A stretch of 64,000 bases of DNA from Tsuneonella deserti (GCF_014644315.1 NZ_BMKL01000001.1:1809001-1873000), one strand, 5' to 3'; positions 36,837 to 46,109 are shown, numbered from the stretch's first letter. Notes: generated by a model not told the origin, from the letters alone. Numbers and translations are program-made.

Positions 36837-38906
36837 ATGTTCGTTCGCCATGCAATCCTGACCAGCGCCTCATTGCTCGCGGTCGCCGCACTGGCGGGCT
36901 GCGCCACCACCCAGGGAGCCACAATGCCGGCCACCACGCCCCAGTCCGTCGCCACCTCTTCCTTCGCCGCCACGCCGCTGATCCCGCGCGAGGCGATCTT
37001 CGGCAATCCGACGAAGAGCGCCGGCCGGCTGAGCCCCGACGGCAAGTGGCTGGGCTGGCTCGCGCCGTCCAACGGCGTGATGAACATCTGGCTGGCTCCC
37101 GCATCCGACCCTGGAGCGGCGAAGGCCATGACGTCCTCCACCGACCGGCCCATCCGACAGTACTTCTGGTCGCCCGACAGCCGCCGCCTGCTCTATATCC
37201 AGGACAAGGGCGGAGACGAGAATTTCCTCCTCTATGGCGTCGACATCGCCACGGGCGCGGAAACGACGCTGACCCCGTTCGAAAAGTCCCGCGTAATGCT
37301 GGTCGGCAGCTCGACCAAGCAGCGGGACAAGCTGCTGATCGGCCTGAACAACCGTGATCCGCGCTTCTACGATGTCCACCTGCTCGATCTCTCGACCGGG
37401 AAACTGACCGAAGTGATGCGCAACGACGGATACGCCAGCTTCTTGGCCGACGACACGCTCGCGCTGCGCATGGCGATTCGTCCCAACGCCGCAGGCGGCA
37501 TGGACTATTTCGAGATCAGGAATGGCAAGGTCGCCGATAAGCCCATCGCCAGCACGGCGCTCGAGGATTCGCTGACGACCAGCCCGGCCGGATACACCGC
37601 CGACGGGAAGACGCTTTACTGGATCGACAGCCGGGGCCGGAATACAGCCGCGCTCATCGCGATCGACACCGAGACGGGCAAGTCGACCGTGCTGGCCGAG
37701 AACCCCCGGGCCGACATCGGCGGCGCGCTGTCCAATCCGCTCACCGGCAAGGTCGAGGCCTATTCGGTCGAATACCTCAAGACCGACTGGACCGCGCTCG
37801 ATCCAAACGTGAAAGCTTCACTCGACTGGCTCGACAGCAAGCTCGAGGGCGAATTCTCCGTCACCAGCCGGACCGATGACGATGCCCGCTGGATCGTCGC
37901 CAACGATCCGCTGACTTCTCCTGCGAAGACATGGCTTTTCGACCGTACGGCCAATACTCTGACCGAACTCTACACTGCCCGCCCCGAGCTTGTCGGCGCG
38001 CCGCTGCAACCCATGCATCCGCTCGAGATCCCTTCTCGCGACGGCAAGACGCTGGTCAGTTACCTCACCCTGCCGCCCGGAAGCGACGCGAATGCCGACG
38101 GCATCCCGGACGCGCCGGTGCCGATGGTGCTGATGGTGCACGGCGGTCCGTGGGGGCGGGACAGCTACGGCTTCAATGCCTATCACCAGTGGCTGGCCAA
38201 CCGCGGCTATGCCGTGATGAGCGTCAACTTCCGCGGCTCCACCGGGCTCGGCAAGGACTTCATCTCCGCCGGCGATCTTCAATGGGGCCGGGCGATGCAG
38301 ACCGATCTCGACGATGCGATGGACTGGGCCGTCTCGCGGGGCATCGCGGTCAAGGACAAGGTCGCCATCATGGGCGGCAGCTATGGCGGCTACGCGACGC
38401 TGGCGGGCCTGACTTTCACGCCCGAACGATACGCGTGCGGTGTTGACATCGTCGGCCCGTCGAATCTGGAAACGCTCCTCAAAACAATCCCGCCGTACTG
38501 GGCGCCGATCATCGCGCAGTTCCACCAACGGATGGGCGATCCTGGGACCGAGGAGGGCCGTGCGATGCTCAAGGAACGCAGCCCCCTCTACAGCGCGGGA
38601 AAAATCGTGCGGCCCCTGCTGATCGGCCAGGGCGCCAACGATCCGCGCGTCAATCAGGCCGAAAGCGACCAGATCGTCGCGGCTATGAAAGAAAAGGGCA
38701 TCCCGGTGACTTACGTCCTGTTCCCCGATGAAGGGCACGGTTTCGCCAAGCCGGCGAACAACATCGCGTTCAACGCAGTGGCCGAGAACTTTCTCGCCAC
38801 CTGCCTCGGCGGGCGCGCGGAGCCGGTGGGAGACACGCTCGCCAAGTCCACCGCCAAGATCGTCGAGGGCGCCGAGTTCGTGAAGGGCCTGGGCGCGGGC
38901 CAGTAG
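36837..38906 (+). CDS. S9 family serine peptidase, lipoprotein
   Basis: A 689-residue prolyl-oligopeptidase-type peptidase (dipeptidyl aminopeptidase/acylaminoacyl peptidase group). A signal peptide with lipobox (LAALAGCATT, Cys at ~22) suggests attachment to the periplasmic membrane. A beta-propeller of about 390 residues precedes the alpha/beta-hydrolase domain. The catalytic triad is S515 in MGGSYGGYATLAG, D602 in QGANDPRVNQ and H634 in DEGHGF. The ATG at 36837 follows GGAGGGGGAATTCAC. It is expected to cleave short peptides outside the cytoplasm. Confidence 0.92.
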   Translation: MFVRHAILTSASLLAVAALAGCATTQGATMPATTPQSVATSSFAATPLIPREAIFGNPTKSAGRLSPDGKWLGWLAPSNGVMNIWLAPASDPGAAKAMTSSTDRPIRQYFWSPDSRRLLYIQDKGGDENFLLYGVDIATGAETTLTPFEKSRVMLVGSSTKQRDKLLIGLNNRDPRFYDVHLLDLSTGKLTEVMRNDGYASFLADDTLALRMAIRPNAAGGMDYFEIRNGKVADKPIASTALEDSLTTSPAGYTADGKTLYWIDSRGRNTAALIAIDTETGKSTVLAENPRADIGGALSNPLTGKVEAYSVEYLKTDWTALDPNVKASLDWLDSKLEGEFSVTSRTDDDARWIVANDPLTSPAKTWLFDRTANTLTELYTARPELVGAPLQPMHPLEIPSRDGKTLVSYLTLPPGSDANADGIPDAPVPMVLMVHGGPWGRDSYGFNAYHQWLANRGYAVMSVNFRGSTGLGKDFISAGDLQWGRAMQTDLDDAMDWAVSRGIAVKDKVAIMGGSYGGYATLAGLTFTPERYACGVDIVGPSNLETLLKTIPPYWAPIIAQFHQRMGDPGTEEGRAMLKERSPLYSAGKIVRPLLIGQGANDPRVNQAESDQIVAAMKEKGIPVTYVLFPDEGHGFAKPANNIAFNAVAENFLATCLGGRAEPVGDTLAKSTAKIVEGAEFVKGLGAGQ

Positions 38907-38963
38907 CAATCGGCAACCGGCCGCGCTAATCCCCTGTGCAAGGAACAAGGGAGGGAGCGGGCA

Positions 38964-39770
38964 GTGAGCGAACGGAAGGCGATCTTCATCACCGGCGGCG
39001 GCTCCGGCATCGGCCGGGCGATCGCAGAATATTTTTCCGGGCGCGGGTGGTTCGTTGGCCTGGGGGATATCGACGCCGCCGGAATGAAGGAAACCCAGGC
39101 GCGCACCGGCACGGGCATGTCCTATGCCCACAAGTTCGATGTGCGCGACCGGACGGCCTGGGACGAGGCGCTCGATGCCTTTTCCAAGGCTTCGGGCGGG
39201 CGCATTGATGTGGTCGCCAACAACGCCGGCATTCCGCTTGGCGGATCGCTGAGCGAGAACAGCGTCGAGGAAATCGAACGCTGCCTCGACATCAACCTCA
39301 AGGGCGTCCTGTTCGGCGCCCAGGCGTCATTGCCCCATCTCAAGAAGACCGCTCCGGGATCCTGCCTGCTCAACACCGCGAGCGCGGCGGGGATCTACGG
39401 GACTGGCGGCGCGTCGGTCTATTCGGCGACAAAGTTCGGTGTGCGCGGGATTACCGAGGCGCTCGACGCGGAATGGGCCGAATTCGGCATCAAGGTGCGC
39501 GACCTGATGCCCGGCTTCATCGACACGCCGCTCCTCGAACACGCGCCCAACCAGGGCAGCAACGAGGCGATCCGCACACGCGTCCAGGCTGCCGGTCTGG
39601 AGATCACTCCGCCTCTAGCCGTGGCCCAGGCGGCGTGGGACGCGGTGCATGGCGACAAGTTGCACACCCTTGTCGGCAAGACCGCGCGCCGTCTCGCTTT
39701 CGGCGCTCGCTGGATGCCCGGCAAGGTCCGCCAGCAGGCGCGCAGCCAGTCGCGGCCGTTGGGGCAATAG
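38964..39770 (+). CDS. Short-chain dehydrogenase/reductase
   Basis: A 268-residue NAD(P)-dependent SDR. The cofactor loop is TGGGSGIGRAIAEYF. NNAGIPLGGSLSENSVEEIE and the catalytic YSATKFGVRG (Tyr-x3-Lys) follow, with LLNTASAAGIYGTGGASV carrying the active-site Ser. The GTG at 38964 is preceded by GGGAGGGAGC. It lies 58 bases after the peptidase and could be co-transcribed. Substrate is not inferable. Confidence 0.9.
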   Translation: MSERKAIFITGGGSGIGRAIAEYFSGRGWFVGLGDIDAAGMKETQARTGTGMSYAHKFDVRDRTAWDEALDAFSKASGGRIDVVANNAGIPLGGSLSENSVEEIERCLDINLKGVLFGAQASLPHLKKTAPGSCLLNTASAAGIYGTGGASVYSATKFGVRGITEALDAEWAEFGIKVRDLMPGFIDTPLLEHAPNQGSNEAIRTRVQAAGLEITPPLAVAQAAWDAVHGDKLHTLVGKTARRLAFGARWMPGKVRQQARSQSRPLGQ

Positions 39771-39772
39771 CC

Positions 39773-40063
39773 CTACAGCAACGCGTCGATCGCTCGCGCC
39801 ATCGAAGCGTCGCGCTGGCTGAGGCCGCCCGCGTCGTGCGTGGTGAGCGCGATCTCGACCCGGTTGTAGACGTTCGACCACTCGGGATGATGGTCCTGGC
39901 TCTCGGCGAGCAGCGCCACGCGGGTCATGAAGGCGAACGCTTCGCTGAAATCGGCAAAGGCGAACGTGCGCTCGATCGCCTTGCCTTCGCGCGCCAAGGT
40001 CCATTCCCCGAGATCGGCAAGCGCAGCGTCGCGCTCCGCAGGGGTCAATTCGGCAATGGCCAT
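39773..40063 (-). CDS. 4a-hydroxytetrahydrobiopterin dehydratase
   Basis: A 96-residue pterin-4a-carbinolamine dehydratase. The family motif reads [18 protein letters not shown], followed by [12 protein letters not shown], with the catalytic His pair in DHH and the later His. It recycles the pterin cofactor of aromatic amino acid hydroxylases, or in its absence may act in molybdopterin or tetrahydrofolate chemistry. No phenylalanine hydroxylase gene is near. The ATG at 40063 (MAIAELTP) is used; a longer frame at 40141 extends into the ccmA leader. Confidence 0.93.
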   Translation of the reverse strand: MAIAELTPAERDAALADLGEWTLAREGKAIERTFAFADFSEAFAFMTRVALLAESQDHHPEWSNVYNRVEIALTTHDAGGLSQRDASMARAIDALL

Positions 40064-40170
40064 CGGCTTGGTCCTCCTTGGATATCTGGGCGCCGGATAG
40101 CGATGCCGCGCGAGGCAGGCCAGCGCCCGCTCGCTTGGCACGTGGCGGCGCAGTCCCTATTGCCCCACCG

Positions 40171-40752
40171 ATGACGCCGCGCCTCACCGTGCAAGACCTG
40201 GCCTGCCGGCGCGGCGACCGGCTGCTGTTCCGGGGTCTGTCGTTTTCGCTGGAACCGGGCGCGGCACTGCACGTGAGAGGCGCCAACGGCACCGGCAAGT
40301 CGAGCCTGCTGCGCATCCTGGCCGGTCTGCTGCGCCCTTTCGCGGGAACTGTCGAGGCAAAGGGCCGCATCGCCTTGCTCGGTGGCGAACTCCCACTCGA
40401 TGAGCACCTGCCGCTGGAAAAGGCGCTCGCGTTCTGGAACGCGATCGACGGCGGCGGCTTCGGCCCTGAGCGGCTGGCGACGCTGGGACTAGAGGGCCTG
40501 CGCGACGTGCCGGTCCGCTTTCTCTCGACCGGCCAGCGCAAGCGCGCGGCATACGCGGTGTCGATCCCTGCCGGAACTCCGATCTGGCTGCTCGACGAAC
40601 CGCTCAACGGCCTCGACGGCCATGCAGCCGGGGTCCTGACGGACGAAATCGAGCGGCACCGCGACGCGGGCGGTATCGTCGTGGCGGCATCGCACCAGCC
40701 GCTGCCACTCGGCAAGCTGCATGCGGTCGAACTGGCGGACTACGCCGCATGA
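40171..40752 (+). CDS. ccmA: Heme exporter ATP-binding protein CcmA
   Basis: A 193-residue ABC ATPase of cytochrome c maturation system I. Walker A is GANGTGKSS (37-45), the signature LSTGQRKR, and Walker B IWLLDEPLNGLDGH. It pairs with the membrane subunit encoded next, overlapping as ATGA. With CcmC, CcmD and CcmE it releases heme from the CcmE chaperone. The other ccm genes are not in this window. The ATG at 40171 gives the family N-terminus (MTPRLTVQDLAC). Confidence 0.93.
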   Translation: MTPRLTVQDLACRRGDRLLFRGLSFSLEPGAALHVRGANGTGKSSLLRILAGLLRPFAGTVEAKGRIALLGGELPLDEHLPLEKALAFWNAIDGGGFGPERLATLGLEGLRDVPVRFLSTGQRKRAAYAVSIPAGTPIWLLDEPLNGLDGHAAGVLTDEIERHRDAGGIVVAASHQPLPLGKLHAVELADYAA

Positions 40753-41405
40753 GCGTGGCCTACGCCCTGCTCCGACGCGACCTTGCGCTGGCGTTCGGGG
40801 GCGGACGCGGGGGGCCGTGGCTGCCGGTGCTGTTCTTCGTCGCAGTCGCGATACTGTTTCCGTTCGCCGTCGGTCCCGATGCCCCGCTACTGGCACGCAC
40901 GGGCGGAGGAGTGCTGTGGATCGCCGCGCTCCTCGCAGCGATCCTGCCGATCGACCGGCTTGTCGCGCCCGACATTGGCAGCGGCATGTTAGACCAGCTC
41001 ACCCTGCGAGGGATCGCGGAAGAACTGGTGCTGGCCGTGCGCCTGCTGGCCCACTGGCTCAGCTTCGGCCCGCTGCTGCTCGTCGCCACCTTGCTCGCCG
41101 CAGCACTGTTCGACCTGCCTGCGGACACGCTACGCACCCTCCTGCTCGGGCTGCTGGCAGGCACCCCGGGGCTGGCGGCCATCGGCCTCATCATTGCTTC
41201 CCTGACGGCGACGGTGCGCGGAGGCGCAGCGCTCGGGGGATTGCTGCTGATCCCGCTCGCAGTGCCGATCCTGATCTTCGGCGCCGGCGCGCTTGCCCGG
41301 CCCGATAGCGCCGGTCTCGCGCTCTGCGCCGCGATTAGTCTGGCGCTGTGCGCAGTCGCACCATTTGCCGGGGGAGCGGCGGTGCGGGCCGCGCGGGAGA
41401 ATTAG
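40749..41405 (+). CDS. ccmB: Heme exporter membrane protein CcmB
   Basis: A 218-residue inner-membrane protein with about six hydrophobic segments (VLFFVAVAILFPFAVGPDA, GVLWIAALLAAILPIDRL, GLLAGTPGLAAIGLIIASL, and others), matching CcmB of the heme-handling ABC complex. It starts in an ATGA overlap with ccmA, so the two should be made in fixed ratio. Genes for the rest of the pathway must lie elsewhere. Confidence 0.92.
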   Translation: MSVAYALLRRDLALAFGGGRGGPWLPVLFFVAVAILFPFAVGPDAPLLARTGGGVLWIAALLAAILPIDRLVAPDIGSGMLDQLTLRGIAEELVLAVRLLAHWLSFGPLLLVATLLAAALFDLPADTLRTLLLGLLAGTPGLAAIGLIIASLTATVRGGAALGGLLLIPLAVPILIFGAGALARPDSAGLALCAAISLALCAVAPFAGGAAVRAAREN

Positions 41406-41407
41406 AT

Positions 41408-41623
41408 ATGCTTCGGTTTCCCAGACCAAACGAAGCCAAATCAATCGACAGGGGTGACGGCAAGCTTATCGTGATCGTCGAGCGGCCTGACGGCTTGTTC
41501 TCGGCCTCTATCGACCGCGTTGGTTTCGACGAAGAGCAGGAAGCACACTACTGGGCGGTCAGCATGGAACCCGAGCGCGGTCTCTTCGGATCAATCGAGG
41601 AAGCCGAGCGGGAGTTCGGTTGA
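41408..41623 (+). CDS. Small hypothetical protein downstream of ccmB
   Basis: A 71-residue acidic protein (MLRFPRPNEAKSIDRG start, SIEEAEREFG end) with no membrane segment or known motif. It starts two bases after the ccmB stop, and GGGAGAATTAG within the end of ccmB serves as its ribosome site, so it is the third gene of the ccmAB unit. Its codon use is less GC-biased than its neighbours. It is convergent with map, with one base between stops. No function assigned. Confidence 0.6.
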   Translation: MLRFPRPNEAKSIDRGDGKLIVIVERPDGLFSASIDRVGFDEEQEAHYWAVSMEPERGLFGSIEEAEREFG

Positions 41624-41624
41624 G

Positions 41625-42452
41625 CTATTCGTAAGGAGGCTTGTCGCGGCCAGTCGGACTGAGGGTGAAAATCTCGCACCCCTCTTCCGTCACGCCGATC
41701 GAGTGCTCGAATTGCGCCGACAGGCTCTTGTCGCGGGTAACCGCGGTCCATCCGTCACTGAGCATCTTAACCCACGGTCGGCCGAGGTTGATCATCGGCT
41801 CGATGGTGAGGAACATGCCCGGCCGAAGTTCCGGCCCGGTGCCGGCCTTGGCGGCATGGACTACCTCCGGCGCGTCGTGGAAGAGCCGGCCCAGGCCGTG
41901 GCCGCAGAACTCGCGCACCACGCCGTACCGATGCGCCTCGGCATGGGCCTGGATCGCCGCGCCGATATCTCCGAGCCTGGCGCCCGGCTTCACCTGCTCA
42001 ATGCCGAGCATGAGGCATTCGTAGGTCACGTCGACCAGCCGCCGCGCTTTCAAGGGCACGTCGCCGACGAGGTACATCCGGCTGCTGTCACCGTGCCAGC
42101 CGTCGAGCAGAGGGGTCACGTCGATGTTGACGATATCCCCTTCTTTCAATGCCTTGTCGCCGGGAATCCCGTGACAGACGACGTGGTTGATCGAGATGCA
42201 GCAGCTGTGCGTATAGCCGCGGTAGCCGAACGTGGCCGGCACCGCGCCGCCATCGAGCGTCATCTGCCGCACCACGTCGTCGAGTTCCCCGGTGGTCACC
42301 CCAGGCTGGACCATCGGCGCCAGTGCGTCGAGGATTTCGGCGGCGAGGCGACCGGCCTTGCGCATGCCTTCGAAGCCGGCGGGGCCGTGGAGCTTGATGG
42401 TTCCGTCGCGCAGCAGCGTCTCGTCGCCGGTGACTGTCTGATACTGGTTCAT
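41625..42452 (-). CDS. map: Methionine aminopeptidase, type I
   Basis: A 275-residue metallopeptidase that removes the initiator Met from nascent proteins. Metal and active-site pieces are YTHSCCISINHVVCHGIPG, VNIDVTPLLDGWHGDSSRMY, FCGHGLGRLFHDAPEV, LTIEPMINLG and QFEHSIGVTEEGCEIFTLS, giving the Asp-Asp-His-Glu-Glu set. It is longer than E. coli Map (264), with the extra at the N-terminus. The ATG at 42452 gives the only sensible start. Confidence 0.96.
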   Translation of the reverse strand: MNQYQTVTGDETLLRDGTIKLHGPAGFEGMRKAGRLAAEILDALAPMVQPGVTTGELDDVVRQMTLDGGAVPATFGYRGYTHSCCISINHVVCHGIPGDKALKEGDIVNIDVTPLLDGWHGDSSRMYLVGDVPLKARRLVDVTYECLMLGIEQVKPGARLGDIGAAIQAHAEAHRYGVVREFCGHGLGRLFHDAPEVVHAAKAGTGPELRPGMFLTIEPMINLGRPWVKMLSDGWTAVTRDKSLSAQFEHSIGVTEEGCEIFTLSPTGRDKPPYE

Positions 42453-42497
42453 GGCGCACGAGATAGCGAATGAAGCGCTCGATTGCGACCCGCGGCG

Positions 42498-43322
42498 TTA
42501 TGATTTCGCGCCGAACGCCTCGCGATAGGCAGGCTTCACCGCGCCGAGCATCGCCGCGGTCATGGGAAAGTCCAGTTCATAGGCTCCTTCCGCATAAGGC
42601 CCGGCGACATAGGGTCCGAACCAGACAGTGATGCGGTCGAAGGTCTTTCCGTTCGACGAGCCGACCAGGATCGTCGCGCTGTCGAGGCCGGGGCAGTCGC
42701 TGAAATATTCGCCCTTGGGATCGACCGGCTCGCCGCGACGGTTTTCGCGCTCCCTGTTCAACGCCGCGCACACCGTCCCGCCCATCGCCGCGCCGAGCGC
42801 CTGGGGCGAAGTGAACAACTCCGCCCCGTCCATCGCCCGCTCAGCTTCCTTGTCCCACACCAGGCTTTCCAGGCCGTACATTCCGTGCGCGCCGCCGGTG
42901 TAGGTGGAAAATTCGTTCGACAGGCTGAGGTAGCCGGGCAAGTCGGCCACCACTTTCCATTCCGCACCATAGCTGTGCGGGTGGAACGGGAAGCCTTCCT
43001 TTTTCGCGCTCTCCCGCTCCTCCCGCGCCTGTGCGATCATCTCGGCCCGCGCCTTCGCCGCCTGCTGTTCGAGCCGGGCGGCCAGCGCGGGGTAACGGCC
43101 GACCGGGGCCGGATAGCTGAACGCGTAGCTGTAGAGATCGGTGTCCTCGGCCACCTTCTTCGCGCTGCCGTTTGCCGAGGCCGCTGCGCTGGCACTGGCG
43201 CCGGCCCGCGATGCGGATTGGCTCGCGGTCGCGGTAACGCCGGTCTTCTCGCGCACTTCGTCCGGCGAGGAGCACCCGGCCAGCAAGACCGCGACAAGGG
43301 GCAGGAACGGGCGAAGTTGCAT
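42498..43322 (-). CDS. DUF3298/DUF4163 lipoprotein
   Basis: A 274-residue secreted lipoprotein with lipobox VAVLLAGCSSPDE (Cys at 17). An Ala/Ser-rich linker is followed by the DUF4163 part (DLYSYAFSYPAPVGRYPALA) and the DUF3298 part (STYTGGAHGMYGLESLVWDK, then FDRITVWFGPYVAGPYAEGA). The domain pair also occurs in PdaC-like cell-wall deacetylases, but the catalytic deacetylase is absent. It is divergent from the M17 peptidase, with 36 bases between starts. A much longer in-frame extension to 44732 is antisense to that peptidase and is rejected. Confidence 0.85.
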   Translation of the reverse strand: MQLRPFLPLVAVLLAGCSSPDEVREKTGVTATASQSASRAGASASAAASANGSAKKVAEDTDLYSYAFSYPAPVGRYPALAARLEQQAAKARAEMIAQAREERESAKKEGFPFHPHSYGAEWKVVADLPGYLSLSNEFSTYTGGAHGMYGLESLVWDKEAERAMDGAELFTSPQALGAAMGGTVCAALNRERENRRGEPVDPKGEYFSDCPGLDSATILVGSSNGKTFDRITVWFGPYVAGPYAEGAYELDFPMTAAMLGAVKPAYREAFGAKS

Positions 43323-43358
43323 TGGATTTCTTCCGGCAGGCGTTAGGAACCCCAACCT

Positions 43359-44756
43359 ATGAGCAAACCAGTCGAGCTTATCCAGCCCGATCGCGGCCAG
43401 GCGGCGATCGACATCCACCTCGTCAACAAGGACGGCTTCGCCGACTGGGCGAAGAAACTGACCGCAGGCCAGCGCGCCGCGCTCGAGGCGCAGAAATTCG
43501 ACGGCAGCGGCTACCAGGTCGGTATCGTCCCCGATGGCGAGGCGTGGTTCGCCGTCGGCGGAGTCGCCAACCCGGCCGAGCTCTCGAGCTGGTGCATGGC
43601 CAAGCTGGCCGAAACGCTTCCCGCGGGCACCTACCGGCGTGTCGAGGGTGATCCGGGCCCGGCGCTGTTCGGCTGGCAGACCGCGCAGTACCGCTTCACC
43701 CGCTACCGTGAGGAAAAGGATGCGCCGGGGCCGCGCGTGCTGCTTACCAGGGACCCGAAGGCGATCGATCCGGTAATCGCGGAAGCGGCGGCCGCGGCAA
43801 AGGTGATGGATCTCGTCAACACGCCCGCCGAGGACATGGGCCCTGCCGCCCTCGAAGCCGAAGCCGAAGCGCTTGCGAAATCGCACAGGGCGCAGCTCAG
43901 CGTGACGAAAGGCGAAACGCTGGAGCGCGAATATCCGATGGTGCACGCCGTCGGCCGCGCCGCGTCGCGCGAACATGCCCCCCGGCTCATCCACCTCACA
44001 TGGGGTGACGAGAAGCACCCGGTGCTCGCCATCGTCGGCAAGGGCGTTTGCTTCGATTCGGGCGGTCTCGACGTGAAACCGGCCAGCGGGATGCTCCTGA
44101 TGAAGAAGGACATGGGCGGAGCGGCCCACGCACTCGCGCTGGCGGGACTCGTGATGGGCGCCGGCCTCAAGGTGCGGCTGCACCTGCTGGTCCCCGCGGT
44201 CGAGAACGCGATCGCCGGCAACTCCTTTCGCCCGGGCGATGTCCTGCGCAGCCGCAAGGGGCTTTCCGTCGAGATCGGCAATACCGACGCCGAGGGCCGG
44301 CTGATCCTTGGCGACGCGCTTGCGCGGGCCAGCGAGGAGAACCCGGACCTGGTGATCGATTTCGCCACGCTGACCGGCGCGGCGCGGGTCGCGCTCGGTC
44401 CGGACCTGCCCGCCCTGATGGCGAGGCGCGACGATACCGCGCAGGCATTGCTCGATGCGGGCAAGGCGCATGACGACGAGTGCTGGCGCCTGCCCCTCCC
44501 CGAAAGCTACCGCGAGTGGCTGAAATCGGACATCGCGGACATGGGCAATGCGCCGAGCAACGGCTTTGCCGGGGCGAGCGTAGCGGGACTGTTCCTCGAC
44601 CGGTTCGTCGGGGAAGCAAAGGACGGGACGCCGATCGACTGGGCGCACTTCGATACCTTCGCCTGGCGACCCGCCGCAAAGCCGGGGCGGCCGAAGGGCG
44701 GCGCAGCGCTTGGCCTCAGGGCGGCGTGGCACATGCTGCAGGCGCGATTCGGCTGA
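43359..44756 (+). CDS. Leucyl aminopeptidase (M17) family protein
   Basis: A 465-residue dinuclear-metal aminopeptidase. The C-terminal catalytic domain shows GKGVCFDSGGLDVKPASGML and KDMGGAAHALALAG, then the family signature NTDAEGRL at 308-315 and LVIDFATLTGAARVALGPD. The N-terminal macro-like domain is diverged. It is cytoplasmic and trims N-terminal residues from peptides. The ATG at 43359 gives MSKPVELIQP; only 36 bases separate it from the divergent lipoprotein. Confidence 0.92.
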   Translation: MSKPVELIQPDRGQAAIDIHLVNKDGFADWAKKLTAGQRAALEAQKFDGSGYQVGIVPDGEAWFAVGGVANPAELSSWCMAKLAETLPAGTYRRVEGDPGPALFGWQTAQYRFTRYREEKDAPGPRVLLTRDPKAIDPVIAEAAAAAKVMDLVNTPAEDMGPAALEAEAEALAKSHRAQLSVTKGETLEREYPMVHAVGRAASREHAPRLIHLTWGDEKHPVLAIVGKGVCFDSGGLDVKPASGMLLMKKDMGGAAHALALAGLVMGAGLKVRLHLLVPAVENAIAGNSFRPGDVLRSRKGLSVEIGNTDAEGRLILGDALARASEENPDLVIDFATLTGAARVALGPDLPALMARRDDTAQALLDAGKAHDDECWRLPLPESYREWLKSDIADMGNAPSNGFAGASVAGLFLDRFVGEAKDGTPIDWAHFDTFAWRPAAKPGRPKGGAALGLRAAWHMLQARFG

Positions 44757-44823
44757 CCTTGCCCCCCTTGGTGCGAGGGGCTAAGCGCGCCCATCGCATG
44801 CAACCCACGGACTTACGCAACAC

Positions 44824-45177
44824 GTGACCGAGACCGGCAAATACCATCTTCCCGAAGGGCAGCTTTCGCTGTCCGGGCCGGTCGTGCGGCCTGCCATCGG
44901 CACCCTGCCGATCCGGGGCGACCTGGCGCACATCGCGCTGGCCGATAAATACTTCGTCGCCAATTACGTCATGCCCCAGCTCCGCGAGATCGGTCCGGCC
45001 GGCGCCGCGCTGCTATGCCTGCCCAGGGATGGGGCCGACGAAGTGACGCGGCTTGACGCCGGGGCCATGTTCGAAGCGCTCGATTACTCGGGCGACTGGT
45101 GCTGGGGCTGCCTGGGACCGCAGGGGCCGAGCGGTTACCTGCGCATCGCCGAGCTCGCTCCGCGGACCGGGGGGTGA
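44824..45177 (+). CDS. SH3-like domain protein without an NlpC/P60 domain
   Basis: A 117-residue protein. RGDLAHIALADKYFVANYV followed by FEALDYSGDWCWGCLGPQGP and GYLRIAELA matches the N-terminal SH3 part of dipeptidyl-peptidase VI-like NlpC/P60 proteins, but translation stops before the catalytic domain. It has no signal peptide. It starts with GTG and its stop overlaps argC as GTGA. It may be a stand-alone binding domain or a truncated peptidase; no catalytic remnant is visible downstream because argC follows directly. Confidence 0.7.
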   Translation: MTETGKYHLPEGQLSLSGPVVRPAIGTLPIRGDLAHIALADKYFVANYVMPQLREIGPAGAALLCLPRDGADEVTRLDAGAMFEALDYSGDWCWGCLGPQGPSGYLRIAELAPRTGG

Positions 45178-46109
45178 CACGCTCCGTCTTCATAGACGGG
45201 GCAGTCGGCACCACAGGGCTCGAGATTGCCGAGCGGCTCGCCGGCAGGAACGAGTTTTCCCTGGTCCGGCTCGACGACAGCCGACGCAAGGATCGCGAAG
45301 CGCGGCGTGACGCGCTGAACGCGGCCGATTTCGCGATCCTGTGCCTGCCCGACGATGCCGCGCGCGGAGCGGTCGACCTGATCGATCCGGCTTCCGATGT
45401 GCGGGTCATCGATGCTTCGAGCGCGCACCGCGTCGCGCAGGGCTGGACTTACGGCTTTCCCGAAGTTGTCGGCAGCGATGCGGTCGCGCGCGCGGCGCGG
45501 GTTTCCAACCCCGGCTGCTACGCGACGGGCTTCGTCGCCCTCCTCGCCCCGCTGGTCGGGCGCGGACTTCTGCCGGCGGACTGGGCCTACACCTGCAACG
45601 CGGTGTCCGGCTATTCGGGCGGCGGCAAGAGCCTGATCGAGCGGTTCGAGTCCGACACCGGCATTGCCTGGCGCGGCTATGCGCTGGCGCTCGGCCACAA
45701 GCATGTGCCCGAAATGCAGGCGCACGCCGGCCTCGTCCTCCCGCCGCTGTTCTCGCCCGCGGTGATCCCCGCCTACCGCGGAATGGCGGTGGAGATTCCT
45801 CTCCCGCTGATGGCGATGCCCGGCGCGTCCGCTCCGGCGGCACTGCGCGAATGCCTGGCCGACTTCTACGCCGGCAGCCGCGTGGTTCAGGTGAGCGGAG
45901 AGATGCCGGACGAACTGCTGCTGCGCCGCGGCCAGGCGCCTTCGGACGCACTCGATCTCCACGTCTTCGGCTCGGCGGACGGCAGCCAGGCGCGGCTCGT
46001 CGCGATGCTCGACAACCTCGGCAAGGGGGCCAGCGGCGCGGCGGTGCAATCGCTCAACCTGATGGCCGGCCTCGATCCTGCCAGCGGGCTGCATCTGCCC
46101 AAGGATTAG
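45174..46109 (+). CDS. argC: N-acetyl-gamma-glutamyl-phosphate reductase, short type
   Basis: A 311-residue NADP enzyme of arginine synthesis (third step). The Rossmann start is VFIDGAVGTTGLEIAERLAG, the catalytic Cys is C115 in SNPGCYATGF, and LGHKHVPEMQ holds the active-site His. Length and motifs fit the short, type-2 ArgC of alphaproteobacteria. The GTG at 45174 overlaps the SH3 gene stop; a longer frame at 45099 overlaps that gene more deeply. Its GTG start and coupling suggest moderate expression. Confidence 0.93.
   Translation: MTRSVFIDGAVGTTGLEIAERLAGRNEFSLVRLDDSRRKDREARRDALNAADFAILCLPDDAARGAVDLIDPASDVRVIDASSAHRVAQGWTYGFPEVVGSDAVARAARVSNPGCYATGFVALLAPLVGRGLLPADWAYTCNAVSGYSGGGKSLIERFESDTGIAWRGYALALGHKHVPEMQAHAGLVLPPLFSPAVIPAYRGMAVEIPLPLMAMPGASAPAALRECLADFYAGSRVVQVSGEMPDELLLRRGQAPSDALDLHVFGSADGSQARLVAMLDNLGKGASGAAVQSLNLMAGLDPASGLHLPKD

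Noticed and set aside
43323..44732. N-terminal extension of the DUF3298 lipoprotein to 744 residues
   Set aside because: The extra part is antisense to the M17 aminopeptidase; the true start at 43322 gives a lipobox signal peptide.
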